Assembly: GCA_044227665.1 (NCBI GenBank)
Contig: JBGAWK010000045.1
Span: forward strand, 1 to 19,959
Length of the DNA: 19,959 nucleotides
Direction: 5' to 3'
From: JBGAWK01 sp044227665
GTDB taxonomy: Bacteria > Bacteroidota > Bacteroidia > Chitinophagales > JADIYW01
Positions 1-8,491 of this stretch are shown here, in pieces. Position numbers and translations under genes: made by a program. Under the pieces are notes generated by a model that was given only the letters and a program-made list of their open reading frames with translations, was not told the origin of the DNA and made no database searches. The first letter of the stretch is position 1. Every line of letters begins with the position of its first letter.

Positions 1-1578
1 GATAATGAAGACAAAAAAGATATTATCTACGATTATCTTACATCCACGCCTGAAGCACTGCAAGTGCAATGGGACAAGCTCTATGAATTTAATAAGAATC
101 AACCTGATGTTACCATACAAAATGCCAATGGCGTATCAGGAAATACTGTCGCCGGGAAGCGTGCCCACTTCATACTGGGCGATGAGGTAGACAAGCAGTC
201 GCGATTCAATTTTAATACGGTATATAATGTGACTGCAGGTGGTCGTGCCGACCTTACTTTTGGTCTTTTGTATCAATATCAAAAAAATAACAAGTTCAAG
301 CGTATAAGAGATTTATTGGGTTCGGATTTCTATATAGATGTAGATGAGTTTGTGGAAGACGACTCACTAGGTACTAATTTGGCTTCAGCTGCCAATGATA
401 TGAATCATCCATATAATCCGCTAAAAGTAGGGGATAAGTATCAGTTCAATTATGATGATGTCAATCACAAAACATCTATATGGGGACAAGTAGTGCATCA
501 CTATGACAAAGTAGATCTCATGATGGCTGTAGAATTCAGCAACACTACTCAGTGGAGATATGGACACTTCCGCAATGGTATGAATCCTGATAATTCCGAA
601 GGACGCTCCAAGGTGATTACGAACTTCAACTATGCCATGAAAGGTGGACTTACCTATAAAATCAACGGCAAAAATTATATTTATACTAACGCTATTTTAG
701 AAACAAGAGCACCCTATTGGTCTCGACAATTTCTGTCACCAAGAACCAGCAATGAAGAGAATCCCGATGTCTCTTCAGAGAAAATTGCCTCTATAGAAGG
801 AGGATATGTACTCAATGCACCCAAAGTACGTATGAGGGCTACCTTATATTATACGCATTTCCAAAATAGCAGCAATTCTATATTCTTCTATGATGATGTT
901 ATCAATGCATTCGGTAATTATACGATTATAGGTATAGACAAAGTACATTATGGTGGTGAATTTGCCATGCAAGCAGATTTATTCAAAGGCTTGTCGGCGA
1001 CTATAGTAGCTTCAGCAGGTAATTATTTCTTTAGCAGTCGCCAAAAAGGTATTATCAGGGTAGATAATGACCCTACGTTCAAGATAGAGGAAACAGTGTA
1101 TTCGGAAAACTTTAAAGTAGGAGGTTCTCCACAGCAAGCATACACTTTCGGTCTATTTTATCGTTCTCCAAAATACTGGTTTGTATCTGCCAATGTCAAT
1201 TTCTTTGACTGGTTTTATACAGAGTTTGCGCCTACACATCGCAGTGAGAGAGCCGTAGATGCCATACCGTATCAGTCGCAGCAGTGGTATAATATTATTC
1301 TGCAAGAGAGAAGAAGCCAAAAAGGAGAATATACAGTAGATATGTCTGGAGGCTATTCTTGGAAATTGAGCAGTACGTTTAAGAATATCAAAAATAACAA
1401 TGCCTATATCGTCCTTAATACGGGAATCAGCAACCTTACCAATAACCAAAATATTACGGTGTCAGCTCGTGAGCAATTGCGTTATGACTATGACCTCAAA
1501 GACCCCAATAAATTTCCTACCAAGTATGCCTATGCCTTTGGCTTAAATTTTTATTTAAATTTGATATATAGATTTTAA
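1..1578 (+). CDS. TonB-dependent outer-membrane receptor, C-terminal part (5' end outside window)
   Basis: The frame is open from base 1 to a TAA at 1576-1578, about 525 codons, so the N-terminal signal, plug domain and first barrel strands lie outside the window. A GTG at 64 is internal and not a real start. The visible part has the alternating aromatic and polar strands of an outer-membrane beta-barrel (for example FGLLYQYQ, MRATLYYTHF, YTFGLFYRSPKYW), with a late NGISNL-type turn written here as NTGISNLTNNQ. It ends in Tyr-Arg-Phe; a terminal Phe is the usual signal for BAM-dependent insertion. Known role of the family: TonB-driven import of siderophores, glycans or other large ligands. 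The substrate cannot be read from this part. A DUF5689 lipoprotein gene follows after 19 bases and is probably co-transcribed as its surface partner. Family call is firm; specificity is unknown. Confidence 0.88.
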   Translation, partial: DNEDKKDIIYDYLTSTPEALQVQWDKLYEFNKNQPDVTIQNANGVSGNTVAGKRAHFILGDEVDKQSRFNFNTVYNVTAGGRADLTFGLLYQYQKNNKFKRIRDLLGSDFYIDVDEFVEDDSLGTNLASAANDMNHPYNPLKVGDKYQFNYDDVNHKTSIWGQVVHHYDKVDLMMAVEFSNTTQWRYGHFRNGMNPDNSEGRSKVITNFNYAMKGGLTYKINGKNYIYTNAILETRAPYWSRQFLSPRTSNEENPDVSSEKIASIEGGYVLNAPKVRMRATLYYTHFQNSSNSIFFYDDVINAFGNYTIIGIDKVHYGGEFAMQADLFKGLSATIVASAGNYFFSSRQKGIIRVDNDPTFKIEETVYSENFKVGGSPQQAYTFGLFYRSPKYWFVSANVNFFDWFYTEFAPTHRSERAVDAIPYQSQQWYNIILQERRSQKGEYTVDMSGGYSWKLSSTFKNIKNNNAYIVLNTGISNLTNNQNITVSAREQLRYDYDLKDPNKFPTKYAYAFGLNFYLNLIYRF

Positions 1579-1597
1579 AATATTATAACAGAAAATA

Positions 1598-2947
1598 ATG
1601 ATGACCACAATCAAAAAAAATGGATTCCCCACATTAGTATTATTCCTAGTACTATCTATCACATCATGTAAGAAAGATAACTTTGATGAGCCGCCGGCAA
1701 GCCCTAGCCCCAATATAGTGGCAAATCTTACTATTGCAGAACTCAAAGCCCTATATACAGGGGGCTCGCCTATCACCGTTACCGAAGATATCATCATAGA
1801 AGGTATAGTCGTAGGGGATGACCGTACCGGAAATATTTACAAGCAGATAATCATAGATGACGGTACAGCAGGGATACCCATACTTATAGAATCTTACGAC
1901 CTCTACGGTTTGTATCCCGAAGGTAGAAAGATATATGTAAAATGTAAAGACCTAGTGCTAGGCACCTATGGTGGTGTTACCCAAATGGGTGGCTATGCCA
2001 ATGGCGTAGATGTGGGTAGAATTCCTGCTACATTGCAAGACAAATATATTGTAAGAGGGGCACTATCTACACCCCTACAGCCCATAGAGGTAGCTATCAG
2101 CGACCTCAACGATGCTTACTTGTCTAGGTTGATTATCCTCAAAGATGTAGAATTTTCATCTTCGGCTTCCAATATAGAATATGCCAATGTCCATGCTGTA
2201 ATTCCTGATGATGGTGACCGTATTCTTACGAATTGTACAGGTGCTAAGATTACAGTGAGAACAAGCCCTTACGCTACTTTTGCCTTCGCCAAAACACCAA
2301 GAGGGAAGGGAGACATCATAGGCATTTATAGTCGCTACAATTCTACAAAGCAACTTACCGTAAGAGATACTTCTGAAGTGCAGCTCAAAGGTATAAAATG
2401 CGATGGCACCGACCCTAATGCCGTGGTAGTATATGAAGAAACCTTTGAAAGTTATTCCAATGGTGTTACAAGTATTGGCTCTTGGGTAAATCAGGCAGTT
2501 GCAGGAACTAAAGTTTTCAAAGTGAACAACCAACCTTCTTCAGCCAATAATAAATATGTACAGATGTCAGCCTTTGGCTCTCCGGCAGAGTCTAGTAATA
2601 TCACATGGTTTATTTCTCCTGATATTAATTTTGATGCATCTACCAATGAAAAATTATCATTTAGTACAGCAATAGGCTTCCCGAGAGCAGGAACACTCTT
2701 TGAAGTATTCATTACCAATAATTATACAGGGAATCCTACAACTACGACGTGGACATCATTGAGTGCCAGAATTGCAGAAGCCTCGGATATTGCATCGGGC
2801 AACTTTAGCCCATTTATACCCTCCGGTGCTATAGATGTAAGCAGCTTATCCGGCAACGTAGTAATCGCCTTCCGATATACAGGTAGCGGCACAAGCAACC
2901 TTACATCCACCTACGAGTTGGATAATGTAAGGGTATATGGTGAATAG
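1598..2947 (+). CDS. DUF5689 domain surface lipoprotein, partner of the TonB receptor
   Basis: 449 residues. The N-terminus has a short basic stretch, a hydrophobic core and a lipobox ending at Cys24 (LSITSC), then KKD and an acidic/proline linker, as in lipoproteins that Bacteroidota place on the outer membrane. Residues about 40-270 match the DUF5689 pattern: an early TIAELKALY segment, then beta-rich OB-like sequence with IIIEGIVVGDD and GIPILIE. Residues about 280-449 look like a separate beta-sandwich of the DUF5017/choice-of-anchor type (ETFESYSNG near its start, YELDNVRVYGE at the end). It lies 19 bases after the TonB receptor. From memory of such loci in Bacteroidota, the two products form a receptor/lipoprotein pair comparable to SusC/SusD; binding function is inferred. 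Two ATGs in a row (1598, 1601) could both serve as start. The C-terminus looks complete although an RHS fragment overlaps its last codons. Confidence 0.8.
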   Translation: MMTTIKKNGFPTLVLFLVLSITSCKKDNFDEPPASPSPNIVANLTIAELKALYTGGSPITVTEDIIIEGIVVGDDRTGNIYKQIIIDDGTAGIPILIESYDLYGLYPEGRKIYVKCKDLVLGTYGGVTQMGGYANGVDVGRIPATLQDKYIVRGALSTPLQPIEVAISDLNDAYLSRLIILKDVEFSSSASNIEYANVHAVIPDDGDRILTNCTGAKITVRTSPYATFAFAKTPRGKGDIIGIYSRYNSTKQLTVRDTSEVQLKGIKCDGTDPNAVVVYEETFESYSNGVTSIGSWVNQAVAGTKVFKVNNQPSSANNKYVQMSAFGSPAESSNITWFISPDINFDASTNEKLSFSTAIGFPRAGTLFEVFITNNYTGNPTTTTWTSLSARIAEASDIASGNFSPFIPSGAIDVSSLSGNVVIAFRYTGSGTSNLTSTYELDNVRVYGE

Positions 2948-3401
2948 GCTTGGAACTTACACGTACGGGTTTAATGGCATGGAAAGAGAAAATGAAATAA
3001 ATCCTAGCGTTACTACTGCTCAATACTGGGAGTATGATGGCAGGTTGGGAAGGAGATGGAATACAGAGCCTCTGATTGCTAAGTATCCATATTTGAGTAG
3101 CTATGCTTGCTTTAATAATAATCCTATAAGATTTGTAGATAAAAATGGAGATTTATTTTCTGAATTATTAGGCTGTGGAAATTGGTGCGGAGTCACAACA
3201 ATTTTTGGTGAATTTGAAGTAGGATTTGGAATTGCTTATGGATTTAACTATGTTACGCAATTTGGTAAAATTTATGATAAAGTTGGTAGAACTAAGTTTG
3301 TCATGGAGTCAAAAATTTATGTCACTAATCAAGATTTTAGTCAAGATGGAACTGACCCTGATTTTATTGGGGGTACACACAAACAAAATCACTTGCCATA
3401 A
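2937..3401 (+). pseudogene. Orphan RHS repeat-associated core and tip fragment
   Basis: 154 codons from an ATG at 2937. Residues about 8-70 match the Bacteroidota RHS core: YTYGFNGMERENE, then YDGRLGRRWNTEP, KYPYLSSYACFNNNP and IRFVDKNGD. In full RHS/polymorphic-toxin proteins this core ends a shell of hundreds to thousands of residues and is followed by a variable toxin tip. Here the shell is absent: the frame has a TAA at 2928-2930, just before the ATG, and everything upstream is the DUF5689 gene in another frame. The roughly 80 residues after the core (Gly-rich, with CGNWCG and a YGFNYVTQFGKIYDKVG stretch) match no toxin family I know. The first 11 bases overlap the 3' end of the lipoprotein gene, so any translation would need coupling to it. 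Most likely debris from RHS rearrangement; an expressed small protein is possible but unproven. No immunity-gene candidate follows. Confidence 0.72.
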
Positions 3402-3417
3402 ATAATGTACAATGAAC

Positions 3418-3425
3418 TAATTTTG
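3418..3425 (+). promoter_or_regulatory. Bacteroidota -7 box upstream of ornithine aminotransferase
   Basis: TAATTTTG fits the Bacteroidota -7 consensus TAnnTTTG exactly. It lies in the gap after the RHS fragment and ends four bases before the GTG start at 3430. A TTG at 3393-3395 could be a -33 element, but the 22-base spacing is a little long. The predicted transcription start falls on or next to the start codon, so the mRNA would be leaderless or nearly so. Confidence 0.45.
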
Positions 3426-3429
3426 TGCT

Positions 3430-4641
3430 GTGAATAGTCAATATTATATAGATTTAGAGGAGCGTTTTGGCGCGCATAATTACCATCCTCTACCTGTAGT
3501 CCTTACCAAAGGCAGAGGCGTAAATGTTTGGGATGTAGAAGGCAAACAATATTTTGATTTTTTGTCGGCATACTCTGCTGTAAATCAGGGGCATTGCCAC
3601 CCTAGATTAGTGGAAGTACTTGCGGCACAAGCAGCAAAACTTACACTTACTTCACGCGCTTTCTATTCTGATGCCTTGGGTGAATACGAACAATATATTA
3701 CAACATTGTTGGGTTATGATAAAGTATTGCCTATGAATACAGGGGTAGAGGGTGGCGAGACAGCTGTAAAGTTGGCTAGGAAATGGGGATATAACGTGAA
3801 GGGTATTCCTCATAATAATGCTAAGATTATCTTTGCCTCCAATAATTTTTGGGGTAGGACACTTGCTGCCATTTCAGCAAGTACAGATCCTTCCTCCTAC
3901 GAAGGGTTTGGCCCTTATATGCCCGGATATGAGGTGATACCATATAATGATTTAGCAGCACTGAAACAGGCTTTACAAGATGGCAATACAGCCGCATTTA
4001 TGGTAGAGCCTATTCAGGGTGAAGCAGGTGTTGTAGTGCCTGATAATGGATACCTCTCTGAAATAAGAAAATTGTGTACGGAAAATAATGTGTTATGGAT
4101 AGCGGATGAAGTACAAACAGGACTATGTAGAACCGGTGCTATGCTTGCTTGTGATCATGAAATGGTAAAACCTGATATTCTTATACTGGGTAAAGCCTTA
4201 TCAGGGGGTATGCTGCCCGTAAGTGCAGTACTTGCTAATGATGGAGTGATGCTCTGCATAAAGCCTGGCGAACATGGCTCTACCTATGGTGGAAATCCAC
4301 TAGCTTGCGTAATAGCTACAGAAGCACTGAAGATTTTGAAAGATGAGGGATTGGCAGAGAATGCCACACGACAAGGGACCGAATTCAGAAAATATATCTC
4401 AGCACTCGGACATCCATTGATACAGACGGTAAGAGGGAAGGGATTACTTAATGCCATTGTGATTGACGACAGTATGCATAAGGATATTGCTTGGGAAATA
4501 TGTATGGAGATGGCGAAAAAGGGACTTTTGGCAAAGCCTACACATGGCAATATTATACGTTTTGCGCCTCCTTTGTGTATCAATGATGAGGAGATGGAGG
4601 AGGCTTTGCATATCATTTCCGCTACATTGAATAGTTTTTGA
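3430..4641 (+). CDS. rocD: Ornithine--oxo-acid aminotransferase
   Basis: 403 residues, the usual length for a class-III PLP aminotransferase. It closely follows ornithine aminotransferase, including its human relative: GAHNYHPLPVVL at residues 15-26, FDFLSAYSAVNQGHCHP, TLTSRAFYSDALGEYEQYIT, MNTGVEGGETAVKLARKWGY, and the PLP lysine K255 in LILGKALSGGMLPVS. The reaction converts ornithine and 2-oxoglutarate to glutamate-5-semialdehyde and glutamate in the cytosol, linking ornithine and proline; it is reversible. The GTG start at 3430 is forced, because an in-frame TAA lies at 3418-3420 and the N-terminus aligns with the family. argC follows after 13 bases, so this enzyme may serve arginine metabolism; a role as the acetylornithine aminotransferase (ArgD) cannot be excluded, although the sequence favours the ornithine enzyme. 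Confidence 0.9.
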   Translation: MNSQYYIDLEERFGAHNYHPLPVVLTKGRGVNVWDVEGKQYFDFLSAYSAVNQGHCHPRLVEVLAAQAAKLTLTSRAFYSDALGEYEQYITTLLGYDKVLPMNTGVEGGETAVKLARKWGYNVKGIPHNNAKIIFASNNFWGRTLAAISASTDPSSYEGFGPYMPGYEVIPYNDLAALKQALQDGNTAAFMVEPIQGEAGVVVPDNGYLSEIRKLCTENNVLWIADEVQTGLCRTGAMLACDHEMVKPDILILGKALSGGMLPVSAVLANDGVMLCIKPGEHGSTYGGNPLACVIATEALKILKDEGLAENATRQGTEFRKYISALGHPLIQTVRGKGLLNAIVIDDSMHKDIAWEICMEMAKKGLLAKPTHGNIIRFAPPLCINDEEMEEALHIISATLNSF

Positions 4642-4642
4642 G

Positions 4643-4650
4643 TAATTTTA
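4643..4650 (+). promoter_or_regulatory. Possible -7 box between rocD and argC
   Basis: TAATTTTA has one mismatch to TAnnTTTG. It begins one base after the rocD stop codon and ends four bases before the argC ATG, the same spacing as the motif before rocD. It may be an internal promoter, or simply part of an AT-rich gap within an operon. Confidence 0.25.
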
Positions 4651-4654
4651 TGCC

Positions 4655-5629
4655 ATGTCAGCATCAGATAACATTTCGGTAGGAATAGTAGGATCAGCAG
4701 GATATACGGGAGGAGAACTTTTGCGCTTATTGGTACAACATCCCAAGGTGCAGTCCATCTTCGCGCAAAGTCGCTCACAGGCAGGAAAGCCTGTATCGGA
4801 AGTACATACAGATTTATTCTTTTTTGAAGATATGCGATTTGTAGCTAAGGTGCCTCAGGAAGTAGATGTCCTTTTCTTATGTCTGCCACATGGCGAGGCA
4901 GTACAATATATGTCTGAAAATAACTTTAGCAGCACGGTAGTAATAGATTTAAGTCAGGATTTTCGCATACAGAAAAGTGATAATGACTTTATCTACGGAT
5001 TGCCCGAACTTAATGAGGTATATATTCGGGATGCAAGGCATGTAGCAAATCCAGGATGCTTCGCCACTGCTATACAGATAGCACTTTTGCCCTTGGCAAA
5101 GGCAAAAGTATTGAATGATGATATTCATATTTCTGCTATTACAGGAAGTACGGGTGCTGGTGTAGGCTTATCAGCAACCTCACATTATACGTGGCGCGCT
5201 CATAATATTTCGAGTTATAAAGTATTTAATCACCAACATTTGGCGGAAATCAGGCAGACTATAGCGCAATTGCAAGGCAAAAGTCCTAATATACATTTTA
5301 TTCCTTATAGAGGAAATTTTACAAGAGGAATTTTGGCTTCATGTTATACAAAATGTGACTTGAGCCATGAGGAGGTAATCTCTTTATATAATCAATTTTA
5401 TAAGGACAATCCCTTTATACGCTGTATCTCAAAGCATCCAGATGTAAAGCAAGTCGTAGGCACCAATAATGCATGTGTGTATGTAAACAAACACGATGAC
5501 ATCGTATTTGTAGAGTCAGTGATAGATAATTTACTCAAAGGCGCATCTGGGCAGGCCGTTCAAAATATGAATATCGCTTTGGGCTGGGCGCAGGATATGG
5601 GATTAATGCTCAAATCTCCTGCCTACTGA
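4655..5629 (+). CDS. argC: N-acetyl-gamma-glutamyl-phosphate reductase
   Basis: 324 residues. ArgC reduces N-acetylglutamyl-5-phosphate to the semialdehyde with NADPH, the third step of arginine synthesis; in Bacteroidota the acyl group may be succinyl instead of acetyl, which the sequence does not settle. The N-terminal Rossmann motif is GIVGSAGYTGGELLRLL (residues 10-26), the catalytic Cys135 sits in VANPGCFATA, and ITGSTGAGVG, FIPYRGNFTRGILA and KGASGQAVQNMN are standard ArgC segments. The gene lies 13 bases after the ornithine aminotransferase and is probably co-transcribed. No other arginine genes (argB, argF, argG, argH, argE) follow; the next gene is a peptide-binding lipoprotein. Confidence 0.95.
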   Translation: MSASDNISVGIVGSAGYTGGELLRLLVQHPKVQSIFAQSRSQAGKPVSEVHTDLFFFEDMRFVAKVPQEVDVLFLCLPHGEAVQYMSENNFSSTVVIDLSQDFRIQKSDNDFIYGLPELNEVYIRDARHVANPGCFATAIQIALLPLAKAKVLNDDIHISAITGSTGAGVGLSATSHYTWRAHNISSYKVFNHQHLAEIRQTIAQLQGKSPNIHFIPYRGNFTRGILASCYTKCDLSHEEVISLYNQFYKDNPFIRCISKHPDVKQVVGTNNACVYVNKHDDIVFVESVIDNLLKGASGQAVQNMNIALGWAQDMGLMLKSPAY

Positions 5630-5673
5630 TAGGATAGTCAAAATCCTTAAATGTATATTGAAAAAGTAGTATT

Positions 5674-7287
5674 ATGAGTAGGTTGAAAAAAGAAGTTGTC
5701 CTATTACTAATACTGCTGTTTTCATCTTGCAAACCCACCTTTGATAATCATGTGCAGAATAATGTTTTTGCACTAAATTTATATGCCAATCTCAGTTCTT
5801 TAGATCCTGCATTTTCCAAGGATCAAAATAGTATGTGGGTATGCAATATGCTATATAATGGGTTGGTGCAGATGGATAGTTTGTTGCAAATCAAACCTTC
5901 TATTGCTAAGAGATGGGAGATTTCGGAGGATGGAAAAATTTATACTTTTTATTTAAGAAATGATATTTATTTTATTGAAAATGATTTATATAAAAATAAA
6001 AGAAAAGTTATAGCACAAGATTTTGTATATAGTCTTAATCGCATTATAGACACAAATGTAGCAAGTACGGGAGCATGGCTTTTTAACGGGAAAATTGACA
6101 GCATACAGCCATTTTTTGCTCCTAATGACACGACCTTTGTGTTGCGGTTGGCAAAGCCTTTTCGCCCCATGTTGGGATTGCTGACTTTGCCGTATTGTGC
6201 CGTAGTCCCACACGAAGTGGTAGATTTTTGGGGCAAAGATTTTCGTACGCATCCCTGTGGTACGGGACCTTTTTATCTTAAAAAATGGTCGGAAAACTCA
6301 GCTATGATACTATTGCGGAATCCTAATTATTTTGAAAAAGATAGCACAGGAAAATTATTACCCTATCTCAATGGCGTGCGCATCAGTTTTATGCAAGACC
6401 GTGGTGTGGAGTTTTTGGCTTTCCAGCAAGGAAAGTTGGATTTTCTGAATGCCCTCGATGCACAATTCAAGGATAAGCTCATAGATGTAAATGGAAATAT
6501 TCTGCCGCAATGGAGTTCAAAGATTGCGCTGGATAAAATGCCCTTTCTCAATACGGAATATATAGGTATAGGGATAAAAGAACAAAAAAATAGGGCCTTG
6601 TTGAATGCTCAGGTACGTAAGGCTATGAATTATGCGATAGACAGAAAAAAACTAGTCCGTTACCTGAGGAATGGCATAGGTGTGACGGCGGAGGCAGGAA
6701 TTATACCTTTGGGATGTATAGGTTATGATAGCTTGGCATCGCAGCGTTACAGTTACAATCCCGATTATGCTAGAAAGTTATTGGCAGAAGCCGGATATCC
6801 ATCGGGTAAAGGATTGCCAGAGATTATGCTTTCTACCAATCCCCAATATAAAGACTTGATGGAATATATAGCTAAGAACCTTGAAGATGTAGGCTTTTCC
6901 ATAAAATTGGATGTATTGCAGGGCGGTATGTTGAGAGAAGCTATGCGCAAACGTGCATTGCAGATGTTCCGGGCTTCGTGGATAGGGGATTATCCCGATG
7001 CAGAGAATTTTTTGGCACTATTCTATGGCAACTATGACGCTCCTCCAAATTATACGGGATTTTCCGATGACGAATTTAATCGTTTGTACAATGAGATGAT
7101 ACAAACTGGTGATGATACAAAAGCTATAGCCTTATACAGCCGAATGAACAATATCATTTTGGAGCAATCTCCTGTCATACCCCTATTTTATGACGAAGTG
7201 GTACGATTCAGACCGCTATATGTGAAAGGACTTGTTCCTAATGCCATGAATATGTTGGATTTAAGAAGTGTATATTTTGTCAGATGA
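5674..7287 (+). CDS. Peptide/oligopeptide-binding lipoprotein (SBP_bac_5, ABC transporter solute-binding family)
   Basis: 537 residues, normal for family-5 solute-binding proteins. The signal is that of a lipoprotein with lipobox LLFSSC ending at Cys19. Family marks follow in order: an N-terminal NLSSLDPAFSKD, LYNGLVQMD, WEISEDGKIYTFYLR at about residue 81, VIAQDFVYSLNRIID at about 112, CGTGPFYLKKW, QVRKAMNYAIDRKKLV, and near the C-terminus RFRPLYVKGL. Known role: binding peptides, or less often sugars, nickel or haem, for a DppBCDF/OppBCDF-type importer. No permease or ATPase gene is adjacent; the next gene is an AI-2E-type membrane protein. It therefore acts with a transporter encoded elsewhere, or has a different envelope role. 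The 44-base gap after argC leaves open whether it belongs to that operon. Confidence 0.88.
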   Translation: MSRLKKEVVLLLILLFSSCKPTFDNHVQNNVFALNLYANLSSLDPAFSKDQNSMWVCNMLYNGLVQMDSLLQIKPSIAKRWEISEDGKIYTFYLRNDIYFIENDLYKNKRKVIAQDFVYSLNRIIDTNVASTGAWLFNGKIDSIQPFFAPNDTTFVLRLAKPFRPMLGLLTLPYCAVVPHEVVDFWGKDFRTHPCGTGPFYLKKWSENSAMILLRNPNYFEKDSTGKLLPYLNGVRISFMQDRGVEFLAFQQGKLDFLNALDAQFKDKLIDVNGNILPQWSSKIALDKMPFLNTEYIGIGIKEQKNRALLNAQVRKAMNYAIDRKKLVRYLRNGIGVTAEAGIIPLGCIGYDSLASQRYSYNPDYARKLLAEAGYPSGKGLPEIMLSTNPQYKDLMEYIAKNLEDVGFSIKLDVLQGGMLREAMRKRALQMFRASWIGDYPDAENFLALFYGNYDAPPNYTGFSDDEFNRLYNEMIQTGDDTKAIALYSRMNNIILEQSPVIPLFYDEVVRFRPLYVKGLVPNAMNMLDLRSVYFVR

Positions 7288-7345
7288 AATGAATATCCTA
7301 TAATATATTTAGCGATAAATATAAAAAAATCATGCTACATACCAG

Positions 7346-7353
7346 TACTTTTG
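7346..7353 (+). promoter_or_regulatory. -7 box directly before the AI-2E-family gene
   Basis: TACTTTTG matches TAnnTTTG exactly and ends four bases before the ATG at 7358. I see no TTG at the -33 position, so this may be weak or coincidental. The predicted transcription start coincides with the start codon, as for rocD. Confidence 0.35.
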
Positions 7354-7357
7354 AAGA

Positions 7358-8389
7358 ATGGAAAATACAAAACTTATACACCCCAATATTATTAAGCAAT
7401 TACTGATACTGGCAATAATAATAGCCTTAGGACTTTTGTTGTTCAAAGAACTATTTTTCTTGATGAATTCTTTTCTAGGTGCTGTAACACTTTATGTAAT
7501 TATGCGTAAACCTATGACTGTAATGATGGAAAAATGGAAATGGTATAAGCCCATTACTGCATTATTGCTCATGTTTGTTTCTTTTATCCTATTAATATTG
7601 CCTTTTGCTTGGGCAACTACTTATGGCATAAATCAGATTATGCCCTATGTGAAAGATCCAGAGAAGCTGAATTCTATTTTTGGAGCCATAAATACTTTCA
7701 TAATGAAAAACCTAGATATAGACATATTGGAGGGTATTAATATGTCTATGGTTTATAGTAAAGGATTGGAATACTTACAAAACACATTACAAGGAACAAT
7801 GACTGGACTTGGTAGTTTTTTCTTCACTTATTTGATATTATATTTTCTAATAACTCAATATAAAGAATGGGAAAGTAAAGCGATAACAATACTTCCATTT
7901 TCTAGAAAGAATGATAATAAAATCGTACAGGAAGTACAGTCTATGGTGTATAGTAATGCCATAGGGATTCCCATTGTAGCCATTTTGCAAGGATTTACAG
8001 GCATGTTTGGCTATTGGATTTTTGGAGCAGAAAATATTTTGCTATTGGGAATGCTCACGGCTATATGTTCTATAGTTCCTATGGTAGGCTCAATGCTGGT
8101 ATATCTGCCTTTGGGTATATATACTATGGCAGTAGGAGAGACCTGGCAAGGTATAGCTATCTTGGTGTGGGGCTTTGCCATCATAGGTTCTGTAGATAAT
8201 ATAGCGAGAATTTTCTTGCAAAAGCAATTCCATGATGTTCATCCATTAATTACGCTTTTTGGTGTATTCATGGGGATTAGTATTTTTGGCATTATGGGTA
8301 TAATTTTTGGGCCGCTTTTGATTTCATTGTTTATATTATTAGTAAAAATATACAATGACGAATTTATTAGTAAAAAAATGGATCTGTAA
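7358..8389 (+). CDS. AI-2E family transporter (UPF0118/PerM-like membrane protein)
   Basis: 343 residues, the usual size. Hydrophobic segments lie at about 12-29, 31-49, 66-86, 150-168, 200-222, 225-250, 252-276 and 295-330, with a soluble stretch of about 60 residues (90-148) between the third and fourth, which is the layout of the PF01594 family. The C-terminal signature GIMGIIFGPLLISL (311-324) and the conserved RKP turn at 50-52 also fit. Members include TqsA (proposed autoinducer-2 exporter) and others linked to Na+/H+ or permease roles; the substrate is not predictable here and the family name should not be read as quorum-sensing function. It appears to be a single-gene unit, with 70 bases before it and a convergent thioredoxin gene after it. 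Confidence 0.85.
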   Translation: MENTKLIHPNIIKQLLILAIIIALGLLLFKELFFLMNSFLGAVTLYVIMRKPMTVMMEKWKWYKPITALLLMFVSFILLILPFAWATTYGINQIMPYVKDPEKLNSIFGAINTFIMKNLDIDILEGINMSMVYSKGLEYLQNTLQGTMTGLGSFFFTYLILYFLITQYKEWESKAITILPFSRKNDNKIVQEVQSMVYSNAIGIPIVAILQGFTGMFGYWIFGAENILLLGMLTAICSIVPMVGSMLVYLPLGIYTMAVGETWQGIAILVWGFAIIGSVDNIARIFLQKQFHDVHPLITLFGVFMGISIFGIMGIIFGPLLISLFILLVKIYNDEFISKKMDL

Positions 8390-8491
8390 ACCTATTTTAG
8401 GACTATGTTTGTAATGACAATGTATTACCGAGCTAAACCAAAAAACTGTAAACTTTTTTAGGACGATACCCCTGATGTTGCCTAATAACCC

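Noticed and set aside
2156..2533. 125-codon minus-strand open frame inside the DUF5689 gene
   Set aside because: Shadow of a real gene, composition not protein-like, no family.
4284..4778. 164-codon minus-strand open frame across rocD and argC
   Set aside because: Antisense shadow of two well-supported genes with no recognisable family.
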